A stretch of 38,997 nucleotides of DNA from a virus: positions 1-38,997 of the IMG/VR virus record IMGVR_UViG_3300044712_000465. The stretch is one strand, 5' to 3'. Shown one piece after another: positions 1 through 6,000 of the stretch. Positions within the stretch are counted from its first letter, which is position 1; every line of letters starts with the position of its first letter. Under the pieces are notes generated by a model that ran no database searches, was not told the origin of the DNA, and saw only the letters and a program-made list of their open reading frames with translations. Both the position numbers and the translations under genes were made by a program.

Positions 1-78
1 GATCTCCGATTTTGCTCTAGGTTCAGTCATTAACTTTCCTAAAGAAGAACATCTGAATTTGTAATTATCGAACTTCAT
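1..78 (-). CDS. YqaJ-type exonuclease, N-terminal fragment at contig edge
   Basis: These 78 bases encode the first 26 residues of the same nuclease found complete at 38246-38932. Its ATG is at 76-78 and the reading frame runs off the window edge. The bases are identical to 38855-38932, so this is the same gene seen at the other end of a circular map, not a second broken gene. Promoter copy 1 (79-138) lies immediately upstream and is probably the true promoter of the full gene. Confidence 0.85.
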   Translation of the reverse strand, partial: MKFDNYKFRCSSLGKLMTEPRAKSEI

Positions 79-99
79 ATTAATTCAACATCAATTTAT
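1..99. repeat. Terminal direct repeat, left copy
   Basis: Bases 1-99 are identical to 38855-38953. The match stops at base 100, where this copy has T and the right copy has C. A 99-base end overlap is typical of a circular or circularly permuted phage genome assembled as a linear contig, which gives a unit length of 38,854 bp. It could also be a k-mer-sized assembly overlap; the sequence alone cannot separate this from a true short terminal repeat. Confidence 0.9.
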
Positions 100-138
100 T
101 GTGATTAAATAGTATCATATACTACCATTCTTTGTCAA
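79..138 (-). promoter_or_regulatory. Early promoter copy 1 with downstream box
   Basis: Read on the minus strand there is a consensus -35 TTGACA (133-138), an 18-bp spacer and -10 TACTAT (109-114) preceded by TG (extended -10). Then comes the shared 17-bp element AAATTGATGTTGAATTA (81-97), ending 2 bp before the ATG at 76-78. A perfect 15-bp palindrome, tagtatcatatacta (110-124), covers the -10 and part of the spacer, which suits an operator. The -35 is inside the last codons of the gene at 122-418. Confidence 0.85.
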
Positions 139-418
139 CAATCTGTTTCTTTAATCTCCATTTACTTGAGTTAGAAACTTTCTTTCTATATACACCATCC
201 ATTTTCTTCATATATCCTTCATCCTCAGCCTGTTTCCTGTTATCGTGAACAAAAGAATGACAAGCATCAGGATATAATATTCCTTCTGGATTTCCATTAG
301 AACATAATTTCACAACACTTTCTCTATTATGTACTCGGTGATAATCATGATGGTCGCAACACCATCTTTTTCTTTTGCATCTAGGACATGACATTATTAC
401 AAAAGAATTTCTACTCAT
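122..418 (-). CDS. Small Cys/His-rich protein, zinc-binding or HNH-like
   Basis: A 98-residue basic protein that is not assigned to a family. It has CPRC at residues 11-14, a His-rich stretch DHHDYH (22-27), and a later Cys and a CHSFVH motif near 53-58. The Cys pair, central histidines and C-terminal CHxxxH resemble the layout of an HNH or zinc-finger fold, but I cannot confirm the catalytic His-Asn-His set, so nuclease activity is only a possibility. It is last in a run of Cys-rich small genes and overlaps the stop of the gene at 411. Its own last codons (VDKEW) contain the -35 of promoter copy 1. Confidence 0.7.
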   Translation of the reverse strand: MSRNSFVIMSCPRCKRKRWCCDHHDYHRVHNRESVVKLCSNGNPEGILYPDACHSFVHDNRKQAEDEGYMKKMDGVYRKKVSNSSKWRLKKQIVDKEW

Positions 419-671
419 GTTCTGAAATAATTGGAATTGTTACGCATCTGAACATACCTCTCATTGGATTACAGAAACCACAATTCTCACAAACAGGTAA
501 AACATAATCATAATGCTTTTTATCTTTCATGCAATTAGTAATGATTTTATGTTGCTTCTTTGAATAACCCCAATATTTAAAGCATTGAAGACAATGTTTT
601 AAATAGAGTTCTCCGCCACAACTACATCTTTGATTCTTCAAAACTAATCTTCGACTATATATTCTTTTCAT
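411..671 (-). CDS. Small zinc-ribbon-like protein
   Basis: An 86-residue basic protein with two Cys clusters: CSC at residues 16-18 followed by CLQC (28-31), and CENC (61-64) with further cysteines at 67 and 76. The spacing suits one or two zinc knuckles. The function is unknown. Its end overlaps the ATG of the gene at 122-418 by 8 bases, so the two are translationally coupled. The region 122-939 thus holds three neighbouring Cys-rich small proteins, which may be nucleic-acid-binding or host-takeover factors; that role is inference. Confidence 0.7.
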   Translation of the reverse strand: MKRIYSRRLVLKNQRCSCGGELYLKHCLQCFKYWGYSKKQHKIITNCMKDKKHYDYVLPVCENCGFCNPMRGMFRCVTIPIISEHE

Positions 672-681
672 TTAATTACCC

Positions 682-939
682 TTAAACTAAGTTGTAAACA
701 TTAAGTGAATCTAAGAAGCTTTGAAATGACTCGTGAGAATCATATCTGATATTAGTAATAAAACCACATTCTGGACACATATATTCTAAGACAATTGTAT
801 AATCTTCTGTACCTTTTCTTTGTAATTGATATGCCATCAAGTAATCTCTCGAGTTATAAGGCATCTTATGACCACATATTCCACAAAATATTACATCTCC
901 AGTTATCTTTTTATACTTTGGTTTAGATATTGTTCTCAT
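682..939 (-). CDS. Small zinc-ribbon protein with two CxxC pairs
   Basis: An 85-residue protein with CGIC at residues 19-22 and CPEC at 55-58, the four-cysteine pattern of a zinc ribbon of about 40 residues. It starts with ATG behind an A/T-rich leader and no Shine-Dalgarno. It sits 10 bases before the ATG of the next Cys-rich gene (411-671) and 17 bases after the end of the membrane protein gene at 957. No specific family is recognised. A DNA-binding or RNA polymerase-binding role would be typical of such phage proteins but is not shown here. Confidence 0.7.
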   Translation of the reverse strand: MRTISKPKYKKITGDVIFCGICGHKMPYNSRDYLMAYQLQRKGTEDYTIVLEYMCPECGFITNIRYDSHESFQSFLDSLNVYNLV

Positions 940-956
940 GTTATAAAATATTAAAA

Positions 957-1274
957 TTATTCTTCAACATATTTGTAGTCATACCAAACTTTACCATTTT
1001 CATCTATTGAGATTCTATCACCATTTAGAATATCACCTGTTTTCAAAACTGTTTCTCTACATGGTTTAGTACTTGTCTTTTCAACTTCAATTCCTTTTTC
1101 ATAACCTCTTGAATAACCATTGCTATATATTTTACTAGTAATCAAGAAAGCAACTAATTGAATCAAGAAGATAATAAACATTATTATAAATCCTCTTTTA
1201 ATTGAATTCTTTGGTTTATATGCATCATCAATTAGATTGTTCCAATTGTGATTGTGACTTATACCTTCGTTCAT
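957..1274 (-). CDS. Single-pass membrane protein, unknown
   Basis: A 105-residue protein with a soluble N-terminus of about 28 residues and one clear hydrophobic helix (about residues 29-49, FIIMFIIFLIQLVAFLI). A polar C-terminal domain has a short GDILNGDRISIDENGKVWYDY segment that reads like a small beta structure. The orientation is uncertain, although basic residues before the helix favour N-in. It abuts the gene at 1276 (one base between) and lies in the early operon between RecT and the zinc-ribbon genes. It is not related by eye to the lysis proteins. Confidence 0.7.
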   Translation of the reverse strand: MNEGISHNHNWNNLIDDAYKPKNSIKRGFIIMFIIFLIQLVAFLITSKIYSNGYSRGYEKGIEVEKTSTKPCRETVLKTGDILNGDRISIDENGKVWYDYKYVEE

Positions 1275-1275
1275 T

Positions 1276-1515
1276 TTATTTATTATTAATTAATTTATTA
1301 TTTGCTATTATTATCTCTTGTGCATAAGAACCATTTATTTGTCTAATATATTGCAATATATTTTGTTCTCTCATAAAATTCACAATCCTTATTGCCCTTG
1401 TCCATATTGTATCTATATCCCAATATTCTTTATATTTTCTAACATGAATTGTATCTTTAGAAAATCTACTTAATAACAAATGTTTGATATAAGTTGTTGT
1501 AAGTTCTCTATACAT
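1276..1515 (-). CDS. Hypothetical 79-aa early protein
   Basis: A basic, mostly helical-looking protein of 79 residues, rich in Ile, Tyr and Arg. No motif is recognised; a small winged-helix or helix-turn-helix fold is possible from its size and composition but there is no direct evidence. Its ATG lies inside the last codons of recT (overlap 1508-1515), so it is translated from the same message and may be coupled to RecT. Expression in step with recombination genes is the only functional hint. Confidence 0.65.
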   Translation of the reverse strand: MYRELTTTYIKHLLLSRFSKDTIHVRKYKEYWDIDTIWTRAIRIVNFMREQNILQYIRQINGSYAQEIIIANNKLINNK

Positions 1516-2494
1516 CCTTAGTATTTGCTTCTAATTTAACTAATTCATCAAATCTTTCATAGTAGAACAAAGCCAGTTCATCTTCAGAATCTAATGAAGA
1601 TATGTACTTCATAGCATCTGTTAGTTCTTTTGATGTCTTAGCATCCTTTATGAATTGATTGATTCTTTCTCTTTCTTTTTCTTCTGAAACTTCTTTTGGT
1701 GATTTTGGTTTAGTATCATTATCAACATAGTCTAAGTTATTACTATCCCAATCCTGAATCACTGATTGATCTGCAAGGACTGCTTTTTGCATTTCAATAC
1801 TAAGAGGAGCATATCTTGATAATAAGAGTTTCAAGACCGTCTTCTGAGCCATTGAATTAAAATCTGTACTCCATAGACTATTTGTTTTATTCGATTTAAT
1901 ATCATACTTAAAAGACTGAGAGAATCTTTCACCATGCTTATTCATTTCATCAATCGACATGTACAATGTTTTATTGAATCCATTTACTAATTCAAAATAT
2001 CCTGCATATCCAATAACCTTTTCAGATTTAATACTAAAATCAAACTTAAAACCAGTTAAAGGATTTTCTTCAATCAATTGTCCTTCATAAATTGGTGTTG
2101 CCGAAATAGTTTTAAATTGTCCAGACCTCATAGCTAATTGTATAAATCCCTTATATCCCATTTGAAATTGAGCAAGAGATTTTTCATTAAACTGAACTAT
2201 CTCTTTACCATCTCTAATAACAGTTTCTTTTACTTTAGTCTTGTAAGGAACTATATATGCAAAACCTAAATTTGGATTAATTGGTAAATCCATTGAAGCA
2301 GCAGTTGCAGCAGCAAATAGAATTGAATCTCTATCTGCATTCTTCAATTGGTCATTGCTACTAACAATGTTTATAACTGAGATTATAAATCCATTTGCTT
2401 TTTGACCAAGCATATCAAAGAATCTCTTTTTAATATCATCCCTTTCAAAAACATCTTTGATTACTTCCAATTTGTTATTCTTTACTACTTCCAT
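1508..2494 (-). CDS. recT: RecT-family single-strand annealing recombinase
   Basis: A 328-residue protein that matches the RecT/Red-beta-type annealing family. The hallmark block FAAATAASMDLPINPNLGFA lies near residues 61-80, followed by QFQMGYKGFIQLAMRSGQ (about 110-127), an EGQL/GYAGYFEL core, and a MAQKTVLKLLLSRYAP helix near 215-230. It anneals complementary single strands after a 5'-3' exonuclease resects the ends; the likely partner is the YqaJ-type nuclease at 38246-38932, adjacent on the circular map. The C-terminus is acidic and variable, as is common. The start is ATG behind AACAAAT with no Shine-Dalgarno. Length is slightly above the usual 270-310. Confidence 0.95.
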   Translation of the reverse strand: MEVVKNNKLEVIKDVFERDDIKKRFFDMLGQKANGFIISVINIVSSNDQLKNADRDSILFAAATAASMDLPINPNLGFAYIVPYKTKVKETVIRDGKEIVQFNEKSLAQFQMGYKGFIQLAMRSGQFKTISATPIYEGQLIEENPLTGFKFDFSIKSEKVIGYAGYFELVNGFNKTLYMSIDEMNKHGERFSQSFKYDIKSNKTNSLWSTDFNSMAQKTVLKLLLSRYAPLSIEMQKAVLADQSVIQDWDSNNLDYVDNDTKPKSPKEVSEEKERERINQFIKDAKTSKELTDAMKYISSLDSEDELALFYYERFDELVKLEANTKDV

Positions 2495-2514
2495 ATTTGT
2501 TTATTAATAAATTA

Positions 2515-2874
2515 TTATAATTCCCTGTAATTATCTAAATCTGATGCAATCTCACATTTTCTTAGTTGAAGTTCTCCAAATTCTCTTTCTTGAAATCTAA
2601 AAACACAATCTACATCTAGGAAATGAATTTCACTTTCAATTCCAAAATAGAGTGATAATTCACTTAGTCTTTGTCTTAATTGAGTAATGAAAAGAGAGGT
2701 CACACATAACTCTTGAACATAGCTTCCTTTGTCTGGATGATTCTTAAAGTAAATTCTAATCTTGTATAGATCCAATTTTTCAATCATTGCAATGTAGTGC
2801 AATTGCTCAATCGTTTGCTCTCCTTTGAGACCTTCAAACATTTTTTGATATTCTTTCGTATTAAAAAGTTTCAT
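2515..2874 (-). CDS. Hypothetical 119-aa early protein
   Basis: A 119-residue soluble protein with alternating helix and strand character, not recognised. It is the first gene behind promoter copy 2: the shared downstream box ends 3 bases before its ATG (2872-2874), so the transcript probably has a short leader. It lies directly upstream of recT in the same direction, 20 bases apart, which suggests a role in recombination or single-strand DNA handling. That role is inferred only from position. Confidence 0.7.
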   Translation of the reverse strand: MKLFNTKEYQKMFEGLKGEQTIEQLHYIAMIEKLDLYKIRIYFKNHPDKGSYVQELCVTSLFITQLRQRLSELSLYFGIESEIHFLDVDCVFRFQEREFGELQLRKCEIASDLDNYREL

Positions 2875-2877
2875 TTG

Positions 2878-2936
2878 TAATTCAACATCAATTTATTTAT
2901 ATTTCGATAGTATCACGAGATGATACTCTTTGTCAA
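2878..2936 (-). promoter_or_regulatory. Early promoter copy 2 with spacer palindrome
   Basis: On the minus strand: -35 TTGACA (2931-2936), 18-bp spacer, -10 TACTAT (2907-2912) with TG before it, then the 17-bp element (2878-2894). A perfect palindrome with 7-bp arms, agtatca-cgaga-tgatact, lies at 2909-2927 across the -10 and spacer and would hide the -10 if bound by a dimer. The -35 overlaps the TGA stop of the gene at 2933. It drives 2515-2874, recT and the small genes beyond. Confidence 0.85.
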
Positions 2937-3271
2937 ATCCTCTTGTTAAAATTAATCCTATATTTGCGTATTCTCTTATCATTTGCAAGTGACATAATGT
3001 TTTCAGGCTGATATAAAATTCCTCTGATTCTAGGGTATAATTCTTTTCCTCTCATTTGATAACATTTGTTCATTTTGAAAAACTCTTCGTTTGAACTTGT
3101 ATTAACAACAAACTTAAAAAAATGATGTGCATTCTTATCATAAAAATCATGAACGATATTACCAATTATATTAATCTTCTTTCTTTCTTTTGAAGAATAG
3201 AACTTAGCTTTAAATATAGTTCCAACAACCAAATTCTTTTCATTTGACCATTTATACATTTTCACTTTCAT
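2933..3271 (-). CDS. Hypothetical basic 112-aa protein
   Basis: A very basic protein of 112 residues (many Lys and Arg, especially at the C-terminus), probably nucleic-acid-associated, with no recognised family. Two starts are possible: ATG at 3269-3271, or the Met at residue 5 (3257-3259). Both overlap the end of the replication gene at 3252, so coupling is expected. It ends in TGA, which is part of the -35 sequence of promoter copy 2; it is one of only two TGA stops that I verified in this window. Confidence 0.65.
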   Translation of the reverse strand: MKVKMYKWSNEKNLVVGTIFKAKFYSSKERKKINIIGNIVHDFYDKNAHHFFKFVVNTSSNEEFFKMNKCYQMRGKELYPRIRGILYQPENIMSLANDKRIRKYRINFNKRI

Positions 3272-3788
3272 CAGAAATATTACCTAACTTCCATCCAAAC
3301 TTTGATGATAGATATTTTCTTCTTTCATCTCTTCTATTTTCTTTTTCTATTTCTTCTTTGTTTTTTGTATTTAGTATTTTATATTTTACTTTTCTATTTA
3401 TGTCTAGTTGTTGACTAGTTAACAACAGGTTGCCAACTACTTCAATAACACACTCTGGAAGATAACTTAATTCACTCATAAGAGCATTGAATTGTCTATC
3501 ATTTCCATCAAGATAACTTTGATACTTAATCATATTTGTAACAATCACATAACCGTTTAAAAATTTTATTTTGTTATCAGTTTCAAATTTATGTTTGATT
3601 TGATTAACTTCTTCTAAATCTTTTAGGTTTAGATCCATTTGAATAACTCTATCAGGTAATTCATAAGCAGGGAGTAAACCTACACATTCGTTTGAAATGA
3701 AATAGAGGAAAGCGAGTTTCTCAATCTGAGAGAGTGTCGTTATATAGTTATCTCTCCAGAACTTCGTGTGAATAATACGAGTTTTCAT
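3252..3788 (-). CDS. Phage replication initiator / DnaD-like N-terminal domain protein
   Basis: A 178-residue protein whose first 110 residues follow the pattern of phage replisome-organiser winged-helix domains: RIIHTKFWRDNYITTLS, then EKLAFLYFISNECVGLLPAY, then a KIKFLNGYVIVTNMIKYQSY strand-helix. In that family it recruits the helicase loader to the phage origin. The usual C-terminal partner-binding domain is short or absent; instead there is a charged tail (about 140-178), so it may be a reduced version. It is one of the few genes with a visible Shine-Dalgarno (AAAGGAC, 5 bases from the ATG) and it follows a long leader hairpin and promoter copy 3. Confidence 0.7.
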   Translation of the reverse strand: MKTRIIHTKFWRDNYITTLSQIEKLAFLYFISNECVGLLPAYELPDRVIQMDLNLKDLEEVNQIKHKFETDNKIKFLNGYVIVTNMIKYQSYLDGNDRQFNALMSELSYLPECVIEVVGNLLLTSQQLDINRKVKYKILNTKNKEEIEKENRRDERRKYLSSKFGWKLGNISDESENV

Positions 3789-3799
3789 AATGTCCTTTC

Positions 3800-3853
3800 G
3801 GTCTTATAGATCGACAAACTAAATTGATGAAAAGCTTGTCGACCCGTAAAACC
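3800..3853 (-). promoter_or_regulatory. Long imperfect hairpin in 5' leader of replication gene
   Basis: Two 18-base arms, 3836-3853 and 3800-3817, are inverted copies around an 18-base loop. Seven bases next to the loop pair perfectly (TCGACAA with TTGTCGA), and the rest pairs with three G-U wobbles and one mismatch. It sits after promoter copy 3 and just before the Shine-Dalgarno and ATG of the gene at 3252-3788. No U-tract follows, so it is not a typical terminator. It may control translation of the replication protein, or be part of the origin. Confidence 0.65.
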
Positions 3854-3867
3854 TATCAATTTTCAAA

Positions 3868-3918
3868 TAATTCAACATCAATTTTGTATAACATATTCCA
3901 GATTTTCTACCTTGTCAA
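3868..3918 (-). promoter_or_regulatory. Early promoter copy 3
   Basis: On the minus strand: -35 TTGACA (3913-3918), 17-bp spacer, -10 TATGTT (3890-3895), then the shared 17-bp element (3868-3884). The -10 and spacer differ from the other copies and lack an obvious palindrome, while the -35 and downstream element are kept, so the element has been conserved independently of the rest. The -35 lies in the last codons of the gene at 3907-4185. It reads into the leader hairpin and the replication gene. Confidence 0.8.
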
Positions 3919-4185
3919 ATTCTTACTTTTCACTTTGAGAAGAATTGCTTTGTTTTTCTTGTCTTGCATTATCAAATCATAATCATGAATTTCTTTTCTA
4001 ACTTGTTCAATGTATTCATCATAAGTTTGAAGTGTTGCATTCTCAATTGATATTTCAATTTCTTCAAAAGGAAATCGCTTTTCAAACTGATTGAAACTCC
4101 ATGATATTTGTTGGATCTTCTTTAAAGCATTTCTTGCTTTATCAATTAAACGATATGTATCAATATTTTGTTCGTTACTAATCAT
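3907..4185 (-). CDS. Hypothetical 92-aa helical protein
   Basis: A 92-residue, mostly charged protein with long predicted helices (heptad-like Leu/Ile spacing in the first half), likely a small coiled coil. No family is recognised. It stands between the holin-like gene (4219-4428) and promoter copy 3 and so may be the last gene of the late (lysis) operon. Its final codons KNLTR contain the -35 sequence of that promoter. The start is ATG at 4183-4185, with no Shine-Dalgarno. Confidence 0.65.
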   Translation of the reverse strand: MISNEQNIDTYRLIDKARNALKKIQQISWSFNQFEKRFPFEEIEISIENATLQTYDEYIEQVRKEIHDYDLIMQDKKNKAILLKVKSKNLTR

Positions 4186-4218
4186 TTGTGTATAAGAGTA
4201 AACTTGACTTGTTCAGGT

Positions 4219-4428
4219 TTATTGTACAGGTGGAACTACAGGTGTTGCAGGATTTTGAACTTGTGGTGAAAACTTTTGAGCAACATTTGCAGTTGCATAG
4301 ATTCCTAATGCAATTAGTGTTACTTCTTCATACATTTCAGGACCTACTTTACCAACAAATAAAAGAACTGCTGTAAAAATCATGCTCATTACAGTGAGAA
4401 TGAATTTTGTACTCAATAGATTATCCAT
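4219..4428 (-). CDS. Putative holin, two membrane helices
   Basis: A 69-residue protein with two hydrophobic stretches, about residues 8-25 (FILTVMSMIFTAVLLFVG) and 33-48 (EVTLIALGIYATANVA), and a Pro/Gln-rich C-terminal tail. Small size, two helices and position just downstream of the endolysin-like gene fit a holin that makes lesions in the inner membrane so that lysin can reach peptidoglycan. The charged C-terminal tail usual in holins is absent. It follows the micro-ORF at 4432-4560 by three bases. Function is inferred from topology and context. Confidence 0.65.
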   Translation of the reverse strand: MDNLLSTKFILTVMSMIFTAVLLFVGKVGPEMYEEVTLIALGIYATANVAQKFSPQVQNPATPVVPPVQ

Positions 4429-4431
4429 ACA

Positions 4432-4560
4432 TTATTTATAAAAAATTAAAACCAAAACCATAACTATAATAACAAAGAAAAGTGATTTCACAAAGTAATT
4501 AAATCGCTTAACTTTCTTATCGTATTCTATTCTAATAACAGACTTACAATGTACAAACAA
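4432..4560 (-). CDS. Small single-pass membrane protein, TTG start (putative)
   Basis: A 42-codon frame starting with TTG (4558-4560): basic N-terminal half (KSVIRIEYDKKVKRF) and one strong membrane helix near residues 27-41 (LFFVIIVMVLVLIFY). There is no in-frame ATG before the upstream stop. It ends three bases before the ATG of the holin-like gene, the tight packing seen elsewhere in this genome. It may be a second lysis membrane protein. Alternatively, the region is untranslated; the overlapping ATG frame at 4575 gives only 15 codons. Confidence 0.4.
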   Translation of the reverse strand: MFVHCKSVIRIEYDKKVKRFNYFVKSLFFVIIVMVLVLIFYK

Positions 4561-4622
4561 TTTTTATGATCCATTATATTAATCTATCTCATGAACATGA
4601 CAAGGAGATCTGGATGGATTAA

Positions 4623-5321
4623 TTATTTTGCATTCGTAATACCTTTAGATGTTTGAATGTATTTTCCTAAGTTTGATGCTATATATCCAGTATAATCTTT
4701 AAATTGAACTTTTTGGAATAGATAGCCTGAATCATACCATCCACCATCAAGAACTTTATAAATAGAACCTCTTATTGGAGTACAATATGGTTTTGCACCT
4801 AACTTTGGTAGTGGCTTCAAATTAGCAGAATCAATAACTTCATAATTCTTTCCAATAGTCCATGATGTTCTCATTAGTCTTAGAAACTCTCTAGCGGTCA
4901 TAGGACGTGTTATAAGATGTAAGTGTATTGGATATCCTCCATTTTCATTTTGAGATGCTACACAAGCAATTTCAGCCTTAGGAGTTATAACATGATTCTT
5001 AGTAAATGGATGTTCTGCAATATGAACTAAACCAACAAAGATATTGTTCATCATTCCAAACATATAATTTCCACCATTAATTGCTTGAGCAATAACTTTG
5101 AAAGCTGTATCAGACCAGTATCTATTCTTAGGCGCCATATATCCTTTTCTATCTGAAAGGTCTAAAGGCTTTTGTAATTTACCGTCAAAATATTTATTTA
5201 ATAAAGGATTGAATGCTAATCGTAAACTTTTATGAGAGGTAGTATTTTCATCTCCTGTTATAATCATATCTGAAAGGAGTATGTCGGTCTTGTTATTAAT
5301 ATTCTTTAACCAAATTTTCAT
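4623..5321 (-). CDS. Putative endolysin: M23-like peptidase domain plus SH3-like C-terminus
   Basis: A 232-residue protein. Residues 95-140 have the strand pattern of LytM/M23 metallopeptidases, with a GLVHIAEH segment and a closing GGYPIHLHL whose HxH (133-135) would supply a zinc ligand and the catalytic His. The first zinc-ligand pair (H...D) is not obvious. Residues about 180-225 (RGSIYKVLDGGWYDSGY, then FKDYTGYI) look like a bacterial SH3 wall-binding domain. It is flanked by holin-type membrane genes on both sides, so a lysis role is likely. No signal peptide is visible, which fits holin-dependent export. The catalytic class is uncertain. Confidence 0.65.
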   Translation of the reverse strand: MKIWLKNINNKTDILLSDMIITGDENTTSHKSLRLAFNPLLNKYFDGKLQKPLDLSDRKGYMAPKNRYWSDTAFKVIAQAINGGNYMFGMMNNIFVGLVHIAEHPFTKNHVITPKAEIACVASQNENGGYPIHLHLITRPMTAREFLRLMRTSWTIGKNYEVIDSANLKPLPKLGAKPYCTPIRGSIYKVLDGGWYDSGYLFQKVQFKDYTGYIASNLGKYIQTSKGITNAK

Positions 5322-5338
5322 ATAGTTTTATATAATAA

Positions 5339-5626
5339 TTATTTGCTCGAAATATGTTCTCTAAACATCTCTTTAATTTCTCCTATATCATCTTGAATGA
5401 ATTTGATTGATGTTGTTGTTACAGTTGAATTATTAGTAACAACTTGTATAGCTTCTTCCATTGTGTTTACTTTTTCTTCTAGTCTTTTTATTTCTGCTGC
5501 ATTTACTTGAGTATCTCCCCTTAATACAGTGAAGGCGACAACAATACCAATAACTAATAATATAATATCTAAGAATTTTTCTCTAAGTACTCCCATTATA
5601 TTTGTTTGTGTAACATTATTACTCAT
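5339..5626 (-). CDS. Holin-like / XhlA-type membrane protein
   Basis: A 95-residue protein: one membrane helix at about residues 19-35 (DIILLVIGIVVAFTVL) followed by a coiled-coil region (AAEIKRLEEKVNTMEEAIQ, about 43-61) and a polar tail. This is the layout of phage lysis accessory proteins such as XhlA in reverse order, or of a single-helix holin. It lies directly before the endolysin-like gene (18 bases) and after 5629-5937 (3 bases). Its lysis role is inferred from topology and neighbours. Confidence 0.6.
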   Translation of the reverse strand: MSNNVTQTNIMGVLREKFLDIILLVIGIVVAFTVLRGDTQVNAAEIKRLEEKVNTMEEAIQVVTNNSTVTTTSIKFIQDDIGEIKEMFREHISSK

Positions 5627-5628
5627 AA

Positions 5629-5937
5629 TTATTTAACATCTTCTGTTACTTCAACTTCTTGATTTGCTTCAACTTTCTTTGTTTTCAACATTTCAATTAT
5701 TGAAGATTTAGCAAGATAATTCATTCCATTAAATTCATTTAAGAATTTCAATAGTTTTGCTTTTAATTGCTTTGAGATTTCTACTTCTGAAGATTTATGC
5801 ATATCTAAACCTAAAACATGAATATCCATATCAGGAGACTGATAATAAAGGATTTGTGAAAGTGTTGAAGCATAGTTAGCTTCTTGAACGTTTCCCTCTA
5901 TATCTTTGATGGGGACTTTTGAAAAATCGTACTTCAT
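5629..5937 (-). CDS. Hypothetical 102-aa protein before the lysis genes
   Basis: A 102-residue soluble protein with an N-terminal stretch KYDFSKVPIKDIEGNV, a helical middle and an acidic end. I recognise no family by name, though short proteins of this form often sit between tail-fibre and lysis genes in siphoviruses. It may be the first gene of the lysis unit, because a promoter-like sequence stands just upstream (5970-5998) and the next gene begins three bases after its stop. Confidence 0.6.
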   Translation of the reverse strand: MKYDFSKVPIKDIEGNVQEANYASTLSQILYYQSPDMDIHVLGLDMHKSSEVEISKQLKAKLLKFLNEFNGMNYLAKSSIIEMLKTKKVEANQEVEVTEDVK

Positions 5938-5969
5938 ATAAGATTCAAATAATAAATTATTATATATAA

Positions 5970-5998
5970 TATATATCAGAAAGAGTGATTAGTGTCCA
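5970..5998 (-). promoter_or_regulatory. Candidate promoter for lysis cassette
   Basis: On the minus strand TGGACA (5993-5998), 17 bases, TATATA (5970-5975). It lies immediately after the stop of the gene at 6001 and 33 bases before the ATG of 5629-5937. It lacks the 17-bp downstream element of the early promoters, so it would belong to another class. The surrounding sequence is extremely AT-rich, so chance matches to -10 boxes are easy. Confidence 0.4.
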
Positions 5999-6000
5999 CT

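Noticed and set aside
122-418. Definite HNH endonuclease
   Set aside because: The Cys/His pattern resembles it, but I cannot place the catalytic His-Asn-His, so the call is only zinc-binding or HNH-like.
4188-4428. Hairpin between 4219-4428 and 3907-4185 as terminator
   Set aside because: Near 4200-4225 an 8-of-9 pair stem exists but no U-run follows on the minus strand; it was not listed as a terminator.
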